Shown here piece after piece: positions 1-9,225 of a stretch of 64,000 nt of DNA. Origin of the DNA: a bacterium (GTDB lineage: Bacteria; Verrucomicrobiota; Verrucomicrobiia; Limisphaerales; J093); contig JAKANS010000005.1 in NCBI GenBank assembly GCA_021823625.1, positions 1 through 64,000 on the forward strand, in the 5' to 3' direction. The position numbers and the translations under genes are program-made. Every line of letters begins with the position of its first letter. Within the stretch, counting starts at the first letter, position 1. The notes under the pieces were generated by a model. It did not search any database, was not told where the DNA came from, and saw only the letters and a list, made by a program, of their open reading frames with translations.

Positions 1-17
1 CGGGAGCCGGAAGCCGT

Positions 18-746
18 TCATCTGGGCGGGGTTCCTCTCCTCGCTCCGGCGCCATAGACATCGGGGAACTCTCGCTCGTAGCCCTTGCGCACCGTCGGGC
101 GCAAGGGGGCCGGAGCCCAGCACCGGCACCTCCGCGCCATCCGGCCGAAACGAGCCTCGGCCTGAAACCTCAGCCGGATGGGGCGATCCGGCACCGCTGC
201 CGCCGTCAACACGGCCGCCAGGTTTTCGGGCAGCGTTTTTTTCCACTCGCGCGGCCCCGGCGGGTCGGCCTGGGGCTGTCGCGTGTCGGGGGCCACTTTG
301 CGCCAACGGTGCCGTTGGACCAGGCCGTACACCACCGAAGGCTTGACCCGCCGGCCCAGTTGTCGATCCAAGGCGGCCCGCAGCGGCGGGAGCACCCCCC
401 ACTCGCCGCGCTCTGCCGCGGCCTGCCAGTCGGCCATGAACGCCGGTTCTTGGGCGCGGCTCAGCAGGGCGCGGCGTCGGCCCCCTCCCAGGGCCGAGCG
501 CGGGCAGGCGGGCGGGCGCTCGCCGGGGTGCCGGAAGCGTGTCTGCAAGCGGGCCACCGTGGCCCGTCCGACTCCCAGCACCGCGGCCGTTTGCTCCAAG
601 GTCAGCTTGGCCAGGCCCGGCAGCGGAACGGCCTGCGCCATACGCAACTCCGGGAGGTCGTGTGCTTGGGCCGCCACCCGTTGGGCTTTGGCCACCAAGT
701 CAGTGTCGAGGCGTCGGGGGCTTGCCAGGCGCCCGGCATCGCACAT
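18..746 (-). CDS. IS630-family-like transposase, N-terminal HTH part plus start of DDE domain; reading frame seems to break near the window edge
   Basis: HTH 'LTLEQTAAVLGVGRATVARLQTRF' and 'FQAEARFGRMARRCRCWAPAPLRPTVRKGYEREFPDVYGA' resemble IS630 transposases; ORF ends early for this family. Confidence 0.75.
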   Translation of the reverse strand: MCDAGRLASPRRLDTDLVAKAQRVAAQAHDLPELRMAQAVPLPGLAKLTLEQTAAVLGVGRATVARLQTRFRHPGERPPACPRSALGGGRRRALLSRAQEPAFMADWQAAAERGEWGVLPPLRAALDRQLGRRVKPSVVYGLVQRHRWRKVAPDTRQPQADPPGPREWKKTLPENLAAVLTAAAVPDRPIRLRFQAEARFGRMARRCRCWAPAPLRPTVRKGYEREFPDVYGAGARRGTPPR

Positions 747-788
747 TTAGTCTCATCTTGAAAGAGAAATGGAATCAGACGCCGTTTG

Positions 789-825
789 GCCGACCCGCAG
801 GTCGGCCCTACCACCGTGGTAGGGC
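789..825. repeat. two adjacent hairpins (GGCCGACC..GGTCGGCC and GCCCTACCAC-C-GTGGTAGGGC)
   Basis: perfect inverted repeats read directly; between the transposase and the pseudouridine synthase. Confidence 0.6.
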
Positions 826-903
826 GAGGCTGTGTCGGCACCGTTCGGCCGGCTGCTTCTCGATTGTACACCGCGCGGACCGCTCTAGCCTCTCGCGGTC
901 CGC

Positions 904-1473
904 GTGCCGATCGCATTCCATAAACCTTACGGCGTGTTGTCGCAGTTCACGCCCGATGGCTCCCCGAACCGGCCGCTGGCGGAATTTGGCTTCCCGCCCG
1001 GCGTGTATCCGATCGGCCGGCTCGACGCCGACAGCGAGGGCTTGTTGCTGCTCAGCGACGAGCCGGTCTGGAACGACCGCCTGTTGAACCCGCGGCAGGC
1101 GCACCGGCGCGAGTATTGGGTCCAGGTCGAACGCGTGCCGGGCGACGCCGCGCTGCGCCAGCTCGCCGCCGGCATCATCATTCAAGGCCGTCGCACCTTG
1201 TCCTGCCGCGTCCGGCGGCTCGAACCTCCGCCCGATCTGCCACCGCGCGAGCCGCCGATCCGCTTCCGAAAGAACGTGCCGGACTGCTGGCTCGCACTGG
1301 AATTGGTCGAAGGCCGGAACCGCCAGGTCCGGCGCATGACCGCCGCCATCGGCCACCCGACGTTAAGGCTGGTCCGCGTGCGGATTGGTGGGTTCGAACT
1401 GGGTGATCTGCCGCCCGGCCGGTGGCAAGAGTTGTCGGCCGCCGAACGCCCACTTGTACTAGCGCCTGGTTGA
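904..1473 (+). CDS. pseudouridine synthase, RsuA/RluE family
   Basis: 'KPYGVLSQFTPDG', 'PIGRLDADSEGLLLLSDE', 'EGRNRQVRRMTAAIGHPTLRLVR' motifs. Confidence 0.9.
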   Translation: MPIAFHKPYGVLSQFTPDGSPNRPLAEFGFPPGVYPIGRLDADSEGLLLLSDEPVWNDRLLNPRQAHRREYWVQVERVPGDAALRQLAAGIIIQGRRTLSCRVRRLEPPPDLPPREPPIRFRKNVPDCWLALELVEGRNRQVRRMTAAIGHPTLRLVRVRIGGFELGDLPPGRWQELSAAERPLVLAPG

Positions 1474-1663
1474 GCGGCGGGTCCGAAATTGGCCTGCATG
1501 GCCAGCGCATCCCCAAGTTGTCGCTGGCGCGCCGGAAATCGCGGGTTCCGGTTCGCCGACAACTTCAGGGTACACTCTGCTTGTCCGTGGCCCGCTTTCG
1601 CGCTGGCGAAACCCACGTTGATCCCGCTAGGGTGGGCGTTGCCAGCCTCGCTGAGCACCACGG

Positions 1664-2878
1664 ATGAACGAAACCACGCGTTACCTCCAATCCGCCTCGG
1701 AAGAGCGTCCCATCGAGGTCGCCACCCTGGTCAACTGCCTCATCATCGACGCCGTCCGCGCCAACGCCAGCGACATCCACATCGAACCGTGGGAGAGCAC
1801 CATCGCCGTGCGGGTCCGCCTCGCGGGGGTGTTGCAGGAGCTGGTGCATCTGCCGCTCGACCTCATGGACAAGCTCGCCGGCCGGATCAAAGTGATGGCC
1901 AGCTTGATCTCCTACCAGACCGACCTGCCGCAGGAAGGCCACGTGGCCGCCAGCCCGGAGTTCGGCGGCGTGGAGTTGCGGGTCTCGTTCTTTCCGACCG
2001 TGCGCGGCGAGAAGATTGTCCTGCGCATCTTCGATCCGCAAAACCGCAGCTTCAACCTCGCCGACCTCGGCTTCGAGGAGGACACGCTGCAAACGTTCGT
2101 GCGGCTGCTCTCGCGCCCGAACGGCTTGATTCTGCTCACCGGCCCCACCGGTTCGGGCAAGACCACCGCCATTTACGCCGCGCTGACGCATCTGGTGAAC
2201 CGCCACGGGCCGACGATCTCGCTCAGCACGGTGGAGGACCCGGTCGAGTTTCACCTGCCGATGATCGGCCAGGCGCAGATTCACCCGGCCAAAGAGTTCA
2301 CGTACCCGCGCGCCTTGCGCTCGCTGATGCGGCAGGATCCGCAGGTCATCATGATCGGCGAAATCCGCGATCCCGAGACCGCGGCCATCGCGGTCCAGGC
2401 CGGACTGACCGGCCACTTGGTGATCAGCACGATCCATTCGGGCAGCACGGCCGGCGTGTTCGCCCGCCTCATCAACATGGACATCGAACCGTTTTTGTTG
2501 TCCTCGGCGGTGAGCGGCGTGCTCAGCTTGCGGCTGATCCGAACCACCTGCCCGCAATGCGCCGAGCCTTGCGCGCCGGACGCCGCACTGCAAAAGGCCG
2601 TCCCGGCGGAGGTGCTGGAAGGCGCCACGCTGCGCCGCGGCGCCGGTTGTCCGCACTGCCTCGACACCGGCTATGACGGACGCACCGCCCTCACGGAAAT
2701 GCTGGTGGTCGATGAGATTCTGCGCGACGCCATTTTGCAGAAGTTGCCCACCCGTTCACTGCAACAAGTCGCCATCCAGCAGGGCATGCACACGCTGTGG
2801 CAAAACGGCCTGCGCCGCGTGTTGAGCGGCGAGACCACGCTGGACGAAGTCATGCGCGTCCTGGCCGCGGACATCTGA
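1664..2878 (+). CDS. GspE/PilB-type secretion/pilus assembly ATPase
   Basis: Walker A 'GPTGSGKTT', 'GEIRDPETA', paired CxxC motifs; lacks the N-terminal GspE domain. Confidence 0.92.
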   Translation: MNETTRYLQSASEERPIEVATLVNCLIIDAVRANASDIHIEPWESTIAVRVRLAGVLQELVHLPLDLMDKLAGRIKVMASLISYQTDLPQEGHVAASPEFGGVELRVSFFPTVRGEKIVLRIFDPQNRSFNLADLGFEEDTLQTFVRLLSRPNGLILLTGPTGSGKTTAIYAALTHLVNRHGPTISLSTVEDPVEFHLPMIGQAQIHPAKEFTYPRALRSLMRQDPQVIMIGEIRDPETAAIAVQAGLTGHLVISTIHSGSTAGVFARLINMDIEPFLLSSAVSGVLSLRLIRTTCPQCAEPCAPDAALQKAVPAEVLEGATLRRGAGCPHCLDTGYDGRTALTEMLVVDEILRDAILQKLPTRSLQQVAIQQGMHTLWQNGLRRVLSGETTLDEVMRVLAADI

Positions 2879-2908
2879 GCCGTAAGTATGCCGTCGGAAC
2901 GCTGGCTC

Positions 2909-3043
2909 GCCCTCACCCTAACCCTCTCCCCCAGGAGAGGGAACCAACGGTCGGGGCGTGGGCAAGACTCACTGAACGATGAAGGTGCTCTCGCGCTGGA
3001 AAAGTCCCTCCCTCTCCCCGGGGGAGAGGGCCGGGGTGAGGGC
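2909..3043. repeat. REP-like inverted pair: CCCTCACCCTAACCCTCTCCCCCAGGAGAGGG ... CCCTCTCCCCGGGGGAGAGGGCCGGGGTGAGGG
   Basis: two self-complementary units in inverted orientation at about 2909-2941 and 3008-3043. Confidence 0.8.
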
Positions 3044-3094
3044 GAGCGTGAAGGCCAACCGCATGGATACGGCTGAGGATTCACGTTTCGCGGC

Positions 3095-4228
3095 ATGACC
3101 CTGGTGCTGGCCACGCTCGCGGTTCTGAGCCTTGCCTTGCTGCTCTGGCAATGGCTCGAAGCGACGCTCTTCCCGTTGCACCGGCGCGAGCCTGACACCG
3201 GCTTCGCGCCCGCGCTGACGTTGCTCAAACCGCTCAAAGGCGCCGACGCCGAAACCGGGACCTGCCTGCGCAGTTGGCTGGCCCAGGATTACGCCGGGCC
3301 GGTGCAATTCCTCTTCGCGGTCGCCACCGAAAACGACCCGGCAGTCGCCGTGGTTCGCCGGCTGCAGGCGGAATTTCCCAAAGCAGACGCGCAACTCGTG
3401 GTCTGCCCGGAGCGGCTGGGCCTAAACTCGAAGGTGTCCAAGCTCGCCCAACTCGAGCCACACGTGAAGCACGCCTTCCTCGTGGTCAGCGACGCCGACG
3501 TGCGCGTGCCGCCGGACTTTCTCCGGCAAGCAGTCCAGCCGCTGCGCGATCCCGCGGTGGGTCTGGTCAACCCGTTTTACCAGCTCGCCACACCCGCCAC
3601 GCCCGCCATGCATTGGGAGGCCCTCGCCACCAACGCCGACTTCTGGAGCAGCGTACTGCAGGCGCGCCGGTTCGGGCCGATGCACTTTGCGCTTGGCGCG
3701 GCCATGCTCGTGCGCCGCGAGGCGTTGGCTGGAATCGGCGGCTTCAAAACCTTGCTGAACCACCTGGCCGACGACTACGAACTGGGCAAACGCGTGACCG
3801 CCGGCGGCGCGCGGGTCGCCATCAGCCCAACGGTCGTGGAATGCCGCGAAGCTGCGCGCGGTTGGGGCGCGATCTGGCGTCACCAACTGCGCTGGTCGCG
3901 CACCATCCGCCATTGCCAGCCGGCACCCTACGCGGCGAGCATCCTGAGCAACCCCACGCTTTGGCCACTGCTCTGGCTGGCGGGCGCACAGAGTAGTCTT
4001 GCGCTCGACGGCTTCGGCGTCTGCCTGGCGGCCCGGCTGGCGATGGCGGCGCATTGCCAGTGGCGGCTGACCCGCTCGTGGCGGCAGCTGCCCTGGCTTT
4101 GGCTCGCGCCGGTGAAAGATTTGCTGGGCGCGACGCTGTGGGCGCTGGCGTTTCTCGGCCACACCGTCGAGTGGCGCGGCGAGCGGTTTCGCGTGCGGCG
4201 GGGCGGCGAACTGCAACGTCGTGTTTGA
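3095..4228 (+). CDS. family 2/21 glycosyltransferase, ceramide glucosyltransferase/HpnI-like
   Basis: 'PALTLLKPLKGAD', 'LVVSDADVRVPPDFL', 'LADDYELGKRV', 'HQLRWSRTIR' motifs. Confidence 0.85.
   Translation: MTLVLATLAVLSLALLLWQWLEATLFPLHRREPDTGFAPALTLLKPLKGADAETGTCLRSWLAQDYAGPVQFLFAVATENDPAVAVVRRLQAEFPKADAQLVVCPERLGLNSKVSKLAQLEPHVKHAFLVVSDADVRVPPDFLRQAVQPLRDPAVGLVNPFYQLATPATPAMHWEALATNADFWSSVLQARRFGPMHFALGAAMLVRREALAGIGGFKTLLNHLADDYELGKRVTAGGARVAISPTVVECREAARGWGAIWRHQLRWSRTIRHCQPAPYAASILSNPTLWPLLWLAGAQSSLALDGFGVCLAARLAMAAHCQWRLTRSWRQLPWLWLAPVKDLLGATLWALAFLGHTVEWRGERFRVRRGGELQRRV
4157..4218. repeat. 62-bp direct repeat, copy 1 (3' end of the glycosyltransferase)
   Basis: identical to 4975-5036. 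Confidence 0.97.
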
Positions 4229-4427
4229 GTCGGGCAGGTTGAGCAAAGACCGAAACCGAAGGAAACCAGATTGTCGAACCGCGAAGGTCCAGGAAACGGA
4301 TCTTGTGGTCGCCGATTTCCCCGCGCATTCAACCTCGTAAGCCAAGCCTCGTTTCATTCCGGGCGTGTCCAACGCCGGGCGCATGGGGGTGTTTGCTTTT
4401 CCGTCAGGGTGCCGCCACGCTGCGGGT

Positions 4428-4643
4428 GTGAACGTGCTTGAGATTCAGCAGATGCCGCGGCAGGAAAAGCTGCGGCTCATGGAAGCCTTATGGGCGGCCC
4501 TCAGTGGGGAGGAGCAGGATCTGGCGTCACCCGCCTGGCACGGCACCGAATTGGCCGCCACGACCCAACGGTTGGCGGCCGGCCAAGAGGAAGTGCTGGA
4601 TTGGGAACGCGCCAGGGCCGCGCTGCACAAGAGCCCGGCATGA
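4428..4643 (+). CDS. addiction-module component (RelB/ParD-like antitoxin), GTG start
   Basis: 'MPRQEKLRLMEALWAALSGEEQDLASPAWHGTELAATTQRLAAGQEEVLDWERARAAL' resembles addiction-module component proteins; 4-nt ATGA overlap with toxin. Confidence 0.8.
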   Translation: MNVLEIQQMPRQEKLRLMEALWAALSGEEQDLASPAWHGTELAATTQRLAAGQEEVLDWERARAALHKSPA

Positions 4644-4945
4644 GCCTCCGCATCCTCACGTCTGCCGTCAAAGACCTGGCAGATGGACGAGAGTTTTACG
4701 AGCGGCAGGGCGAAGGGCTGGGCGCGTACTTCCTCGATTCGTTGTTCTCGGATATTGACTCGCTGGCCCTCTACGCGGGAATTCACCGGAAGGTTTTCGG
4801 TTTCCACCGGCTGCTCGCCAAACGGTTTCCTTACGCGATCTACTACCAACTCGACGCCCAAGGTACGGCGGTCGTGTATCGGGTGCTCGATTGCCGCCAG
4901 AACCCGCGGAAGACTACGGTGGCGTTGAAGCGCAGTTCGTCGTAG
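4640..4945 (+). CDS. RelE/ParE-family toxin
   Basis: 'EFYERQGEGLGAYFLDSLFSDIDSLALYAGIHRKVFGFHRLLAKRFPYAIYYQLD..VVYRVLDCRQNP'. Confidence 0.88.
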   Translation: MSLRILTSAVKDLADGREFYERQGEGLGAYFLDSLFSDIDSLALYAGIHRKVFGFHRLLAKRFPYAIYYQLDAQGTAVVYRVLDCRQNPRKTTVALKRSSS

Positions 4946-4974
4946 GTCGTGAGAGATGGACACTCTCCTTCCTT

Positions 4975-5036
4975 GGCCACACCGTCGAGTGGCGCGGCGA
5001 GCGGTTTCGCGTGCGGCGGGGCGGCGAACTGCAACG
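4975..5036. repeat. 62-bp direct repeat, copy 2 (intergenic)
   Basis: identical to 4157-4218. Confidence 0.97.
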
Positions 5037-5399
5037 CCTCTCCCGAGACCGCGATGCTGGATCGAAGCGAAACTTCGAGACTCACCAACGGGCGCCGCGC
5101 CCCCTGAATTTTTGAGTTTGGCCGGACCCATTCCTGAATTGTCGGAGGTCCAGCCAGAAGTCATGAACCGGGGACCGATGCCTCCGGGCGAAATGACGCG
5201 TCAGTTGTGATAGCGGGATTGTCAGCCAAGCGTACGCGCGGCGGGGTCCGCTTCCCGGCCGCCCGACATGCCAGCCATCCCGCCCGGCGTTGAAGGATGA
5301 CAAGGTTGTCATGCTGGCTTCATGCCCAATTCACCGGGTGGCCGCAAAGTCTGTCGCGTTGACGGTTTCCGAATGACATCGATCGAAACGCAGAAAACC

Positions 5400-5822
5400 A
5401 TGAAAAGAAGCACCCTCATCGGCTCCCTCCTTGCGGCCTGCCTGCTCGTCGGGTCTGGCATCGGCAACGCCCTGGCCGGCGAAACCGCGGCCAAGCATTC
5501 CGACGCCAAGCCGAAGATTACGAAAGCCGAGGCGAAGAGAATCGCGCTCGGCAAGGTGCCCCACGGCAAGGTCAAGTCGTCCGAGCTGGAGAAAGAAAAC
5601 GGAGAACTGGTCTGGTCGTTCGACCTCGCCACCCCGGACACGAAGGACATCACCGAAGTGTTGGTGAACGCCAAGAACGGCAGGGTCGTGTCGGTACAAA
5701 CCGAGACGCCGGCCGAGCAGGCAAAGGAGGCCCAGGCCGACGCCGGAAAGCAGGGGAAGGGCGGAGAAAAGAAAGCGCGCAAAGAAAAAGAAGCAAACGC
5801 GGAGAAGGACGAGAAAGACTAA
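5400..5822 (+). CDS. secreted PepSY-domain protein with charged C-terminal tail
   Basis: signal peptide; 'ITKAEAKRIALGKVPHGKVKSSELEKENGELVWSFDLATPDTKDITEVLVNAKNGRVVSVQTE'. Confidence 0.85.
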   Translation: MKRSTLIGSLLAACLLVGSGIGNALAGETAAKHSDAKPKITKAEAKRIALGKVPHGKVKSSELEKENGELVWSFDLATPDTKDITEVLVNAKNGRVVSVQTETPAEQAKEAQADAGKQGKGGEKKARKEKEANAEKDEKD

Positions 5823-5893
5823 ACACACCGCGACGTGCGGGGCGGTTCGCCGCGCCGCCGTCCGCCCTGAAGTTCATACGCTCTCGCCTCGGC

Positions 5894-8089
5894 ATGAAAG
5901 CGCTTCCCATCCTGCTACTGGTCCTGAGCCTGGCGCAGGCTCAGGGTCAGGCGGTTCTCAACGAAGTCATGGTGGCGAACGTCCAGGCCGTCCCAGGCTT
6001 CGGCGGTTACCCCGATTGGGTGGAGTTGTACAATCCCTCCGCAGGGAGCGTGTCGCTCGTGGGCATGAGTCTCACCGACGATCCGGCGCAACCGCGTCGC
6101 TTCGCGTTTCCCGCGGGCGCGAGCCTGGGGCCGCTGCAGTTTTTGGTGGTTTGGTGCGACGGCCTTACGAACGCAGCAGGATGGCACGCCCCGTTCAGCC
6201 TCAAGACGGTCGGCGGAGAGGTCTCCTTGTTCGCCACCGACGGCGTCACGTTGATGGATCGGGTCGCTTACGGCGTGCAACTGCCCGACCTCACCGTGGG
6301 CCGGGTTCCCAATGGCAGTGGCGCCTGGGCATTGACCCGCCCCACGTCCGGCGCCGCCAACTTAAGCGCGCCCACCGACCCGCCTTCGACACTACGGATC
6401 AACGAATGGTTGGCGTCCGAGTCGGTCGGGTCCGACTGGATTGAAATGTACAACCCGGCCAATCGACCGGTGGACCTGGGCGGGCTGGTCCTCAGCGACA
6501 TGGCGGGGGCGCCCACCAATCGCGCGGTGCCGGCTCTCTCGTTCGTCGCGGGGAATGGGTACCTGCAATTCTTGGCGGACGATCTGGCGTCGGCTGCCGC
6601 CAACCACCTTGACTTCAAATTAAGCAAGGGCGGCGACACGATCACTCTGTTCGGCCCCGATCGGCAAACCGTCCTGGACCGGGTGGCCTACACGAACCTG
6701 GCCCGGGACTATTCCCAAGGCCGATTCCCGGATGGCTCGGCAAAAATCGTCACTTTTCAACCCGACCAAGTCACGCCAGGTGCGAGTAATTTTCGTTTCT
6801 TGGAAATCACGAACGTGGTCGTCAACGAGGTATTGGCCCACACCGATCCGCCCTTGGAGGACGCCATCGAACTGCACAACCCCACGAGCGACGCGGTGGA
6901 CATCGGCTATTGGTGGTTGAGCAACCGGCGTGAAACGCTGGAGAAATACCGCATTCCCGGCGGGACCGTCATCCCCGCCGGCGGTTACATGGTGTTCTAC
7001 GAGTACCAATTCGACCCGGATTTCACCGGGAACAGCCCCAGCTTCCGGTTCAACTCCGCCCACGGGGACGAAGTGTATCTCACGACGGCCAACGCCGCGG
7101 GCGAACTCACCGGTTACCGCACCGGCGTCAGCTTCGGAGCGACCGCCAACGGTGTGTCCGTCGGGCGGGTCGAAACCAGCACCGGAGCGCAGTTCGTGCC
7201 GCTGGCCGCCCGCAGCTTCGGGGCGGACAACCCGCGCAGCCTCGCCGAGTTTCGCACGGGGCGGGGCGCGCCCAACGCCGCGCCTGCTGTTGGCCCGGTC
7301 GTGATCCAGGAAATCATGTATCGCCCTCCGAATTGGGTCCAAGACACCAACACCGCCGACAACACGCTGGACGAATACGTGGCCCTCTACAATCTCGGCC
7401 CCGTCAGCGTGCCGCTTTACGACCCGGCGGCGGCAACGAATTCGTGGCAAATCCAGGGGGCCATCGGTTTCACGTTCCCGCCGGGCGCGGCGCTGCCTCC
7501 CGGTAGTTTTGCGCTGGTCGTGAGTTTCGACCCCGCGCTGGATGCCGCCCAACTGGAGCGGTTTCGCGACCTGTACGCCGTGCCGTCGTCCACCCCGATC
7601 GTTGGGCCTTACCGTGGCAAACTCAGCAATTCGGGCGAAAGCCTCGAGTTGTACCGGCCGGATTCCCCCCAACTGCCACCGCACCCGGACGCCGGGTTCG
7701 TGCCGTATCTGCTGGTGGACCGCGTGCAATACTCGTCCCGCCCGCCGTGGCCGGCCGCGGCCGATGGTGGGGGATCGGCGTTGGTGCGTCCGCAGCCCGA
7801 GGCGTTCGGCAACGATCCGCTGTCCTGGACGGCGGCGGCGCCCAGTCCGGGTCGGCCGGCCGTAAAGCTGGAAGCTGTGCGTACGGTGGAAGGGAAATTC
7901 GTGGTGCGATTCTTCGCGATGGCGGGCGCCAGCTACAGCCTCGAATCCAACCGTTCGCTCGCCGCCGCCGGCTGGCAAACCGTCGGCTCTTGGGGCGGGG
8001 AGCGAACCAGCCACACTGTTGAGTTGTCATTTCCTTTGAACGGCGGGTCCGGGGATTTGTTCTATCGCGTGAAAGTGAACGGACCATGA
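5894..8089 (+). CDS. secreted protein with multiple lamin-tail (LTD)-like domains
   Basis: repeated 'LNEVMVANVQAVPGFGGYPDWVELYNPS', 'INEWLASESVGSDWIEMYNPANRPVDLGGLVLSD', 'VVNEVLAHTDPPLEDAIELHNPTS'. Confidence 0.85.
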   Translation: MKALPILLLVLSLAQAQGQAVLNEVMVANVQAVPGFGGYPDWVELYNPSAGSVSLVGMSLTDDPAQPRRFAFPAGASLGPLQFLVVWCDGLTNAAGWHAPFSLKTVGGEVSLFATDGVTLMDRVAYGVQLPDLTVGRVPNGSGAWALTRPTSGAANLSAPTDPPSTLRINEWLASESVGSDWIEMYNPANRPVDLGGLVLSDMAGAPTNRAVPALSFVAGNGYLQFLADDLASAAANHLDFKLSKGGDTITLFGPDRQTVLDRVAYTNLARDYSQGRFPDGSAKIVTFQPDQVTPGASNFRFLEITNVVVNEVLAHTDPPLEDAIELHNPTSDAVDIGYWWLSNRRETLEKYRIPGGTVIPAGGYMVFYEYQFDPDFTGNSPSFRFNSAHGDEVYLTTANAAGELTGYRTGVSFGATANGVSVGRVETSTGAQFVPLAARSFGADNPRSLAEFRTGRGAPNAAPAVGPVVIQEIMYRPPNWVQDTNTADNTLDEYVALYNLGPVSVPLYDPAAATNSWQIQGAIGFTFPPGAALPPGSFALVVSFDPALDAAQLERFRDLYAVPSSTPIVGPYRGKLSNSGESLELYRPDSPQLPPHPDAGFVPYLLVDRVQYSSRPPWPAAADGGGSALVRPQPEAFGNDPLSWTAAAPSPGRPAVKLEAVRTVEGKFVVRFFAMAGASYSLESNRSLAAAGWQTVGSWGGERTSHTVELSFPLNGGSGDLFYRVKVNGP

Positions 8090-8493
8090 AGAACCAACTC
8101 TCGATCCTCAAGCTGCTGCCGGGGTTGGCCGTACTAGCGTTGACCTCGCATCTCACCGGCGCAGCCGCGCCGCAACCCAGGTTCGCCCACCCGCGCGAGA
8201 TCACGAACCCGTTCCTGCCTCTTGGAGCTTTGCAGAGGGACGTGCTCGAAAGTCGCAACCCCCGCCTTTCCGGCGACGAGCGCCAGGACCTGAGCGGGGA
8301 CCTGAACGAAGATGGCCTTTCCGACCTGCCACGCCCCACACAAGCCGATCTGCCCTTCGTCGTGAACCGGCTCATCTTGATTGCGGCGGTCGCGCCCGAC
8401 GCAATGGACAGGGTCAATGCCGACAGCGTTGCGGAGGCGCACAAGGATCCCTCCGATCTCTCCGTGATGTTCGTGCGAGTGGCCGCACGCTAA
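8086..8493 (+). CDS. hypothetical secreted protein
   Basis: signal-peptide-like N-terminus; ATGA overlap with upstream gene; no recognised family. Confidence 0.55.
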   Translation: MKNQLSILKLLPGLAVLALTSHLTGAAAPQPRFAHPREITNPFLPLGALQRDVLESRNPRLSGDERQDLSGDLNEDGLSDLPRPTQADLPFVVNRLILIAAVAPDAMDRVNADSVAEAHKDPSDLSVMFVRVAAR

Positions 8494-8544
8494 GACCGCA
8501 TCTCTTAAGAAATGCCTTCGGTAAACCGCCGGCACCACTAGTCT

Positions 8545-9225
8545 TTGCGCGTGCGCGTACTCGTCGTCGAAGACATCAGGAAAACCGCCGCCTTCATCCG
8601 CAAAGGCCTGGCCGCGGAAGGCTTTGCCGTGGACGCGGTCCACAACGGCGAAGACGCGCTGGCCGCCGCGATTACCACCCCGTTCGACGCGCTGGTGCTC
8701 GACATCATGTTGCCGGGCTGCGACGGGCTGGGCGTCTTGCGCCGCCTGCGCGAGCGGGGCGTGCGTACGCCGGTACTCCTTCTCTCGGCACGCGGCCAGG
8801 TCAACGAGCGCGTCGAGGGCCTCAACGCCGGCGCGGACGATTACCTGCCCAAGCCGTTTGCACTGGCCGAATTGATTGCGCGGCTGCGTGCGCTGGGGCG
8901 GCGCAGCGCCGAGTCCACGCCGCTGGTGCTGCGCGTGGCCGACCTGGCGCTGGACACGGTCACTCACCAGGCGCGCCGGGGCGAACGCGCCATCGAGCTG
9001 ACCGCCCGCGAGTATCGCTTGCTGGAGTTTCTCCTGCGCACACCGGGCCGGATTTGCGGTCGGATGCTGCTGCTCGAAAAAGTCTGGGATTACGACTTCG
9101 ACCCCGGCACCAATCTGGTGGACGTCTATATCATGCGCCTGCGCGAGAAGATCGACGCCGGCGAAGACCGCAAGCTGCTCCACACCGTGCGTGGCGCCGG
9201 CTACGTACTCAAGGAGTCGCCATGA
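8545..9225 (+). CDS. OmpR-family response regulator (exact start uncertain, 8545 or 8551)
   Basis: receiver 'VLDIMLPGCDGLGVLRRLRERGVRTPVLLLSARG', winged-helix 'LTAREYRLLEFLLRTPG'. Confidence 0.95.
   Translation: MRVRVLVVEDIRKTAAFIRKGLAAEGFAVDAVHNGEDALAAAITTPFDALVLDIMLPGCDGLGVLRRLRERGVRTPVLLLSARGQVNERVEGLNAGADDYLPKPFALAELIARLRALGRRSAESTPLVLRVADLALDTVTHQARRGERAIELTAREYRLLEFLLRTPGRICGRMLLLEKVWDYDFDPGTNLVDVYIMRLREKIDAGEDRKLLHTVRGAGYVLKESP

Noticed and set aside
1489-2676. 395-aa plus-strand ORF overlapping the GspE-like gene
   Set aside because: Low-complexity Arg/Pro-rich translation in an alternative frame of a clear ATPase gene; high-GC artefact.
4369-4427. Upstream ATG extension of the antitoxin ORF (4365 start)
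   Set aside because: Extra N-terminal residues do not fit the antitoxin family; GTG at 4428 is a better start.
6620-8014. 464-aa minus-strand ORF
   Set aside because: Antisense shadow of the lamin-tail-domain gene; no recognisable domain.
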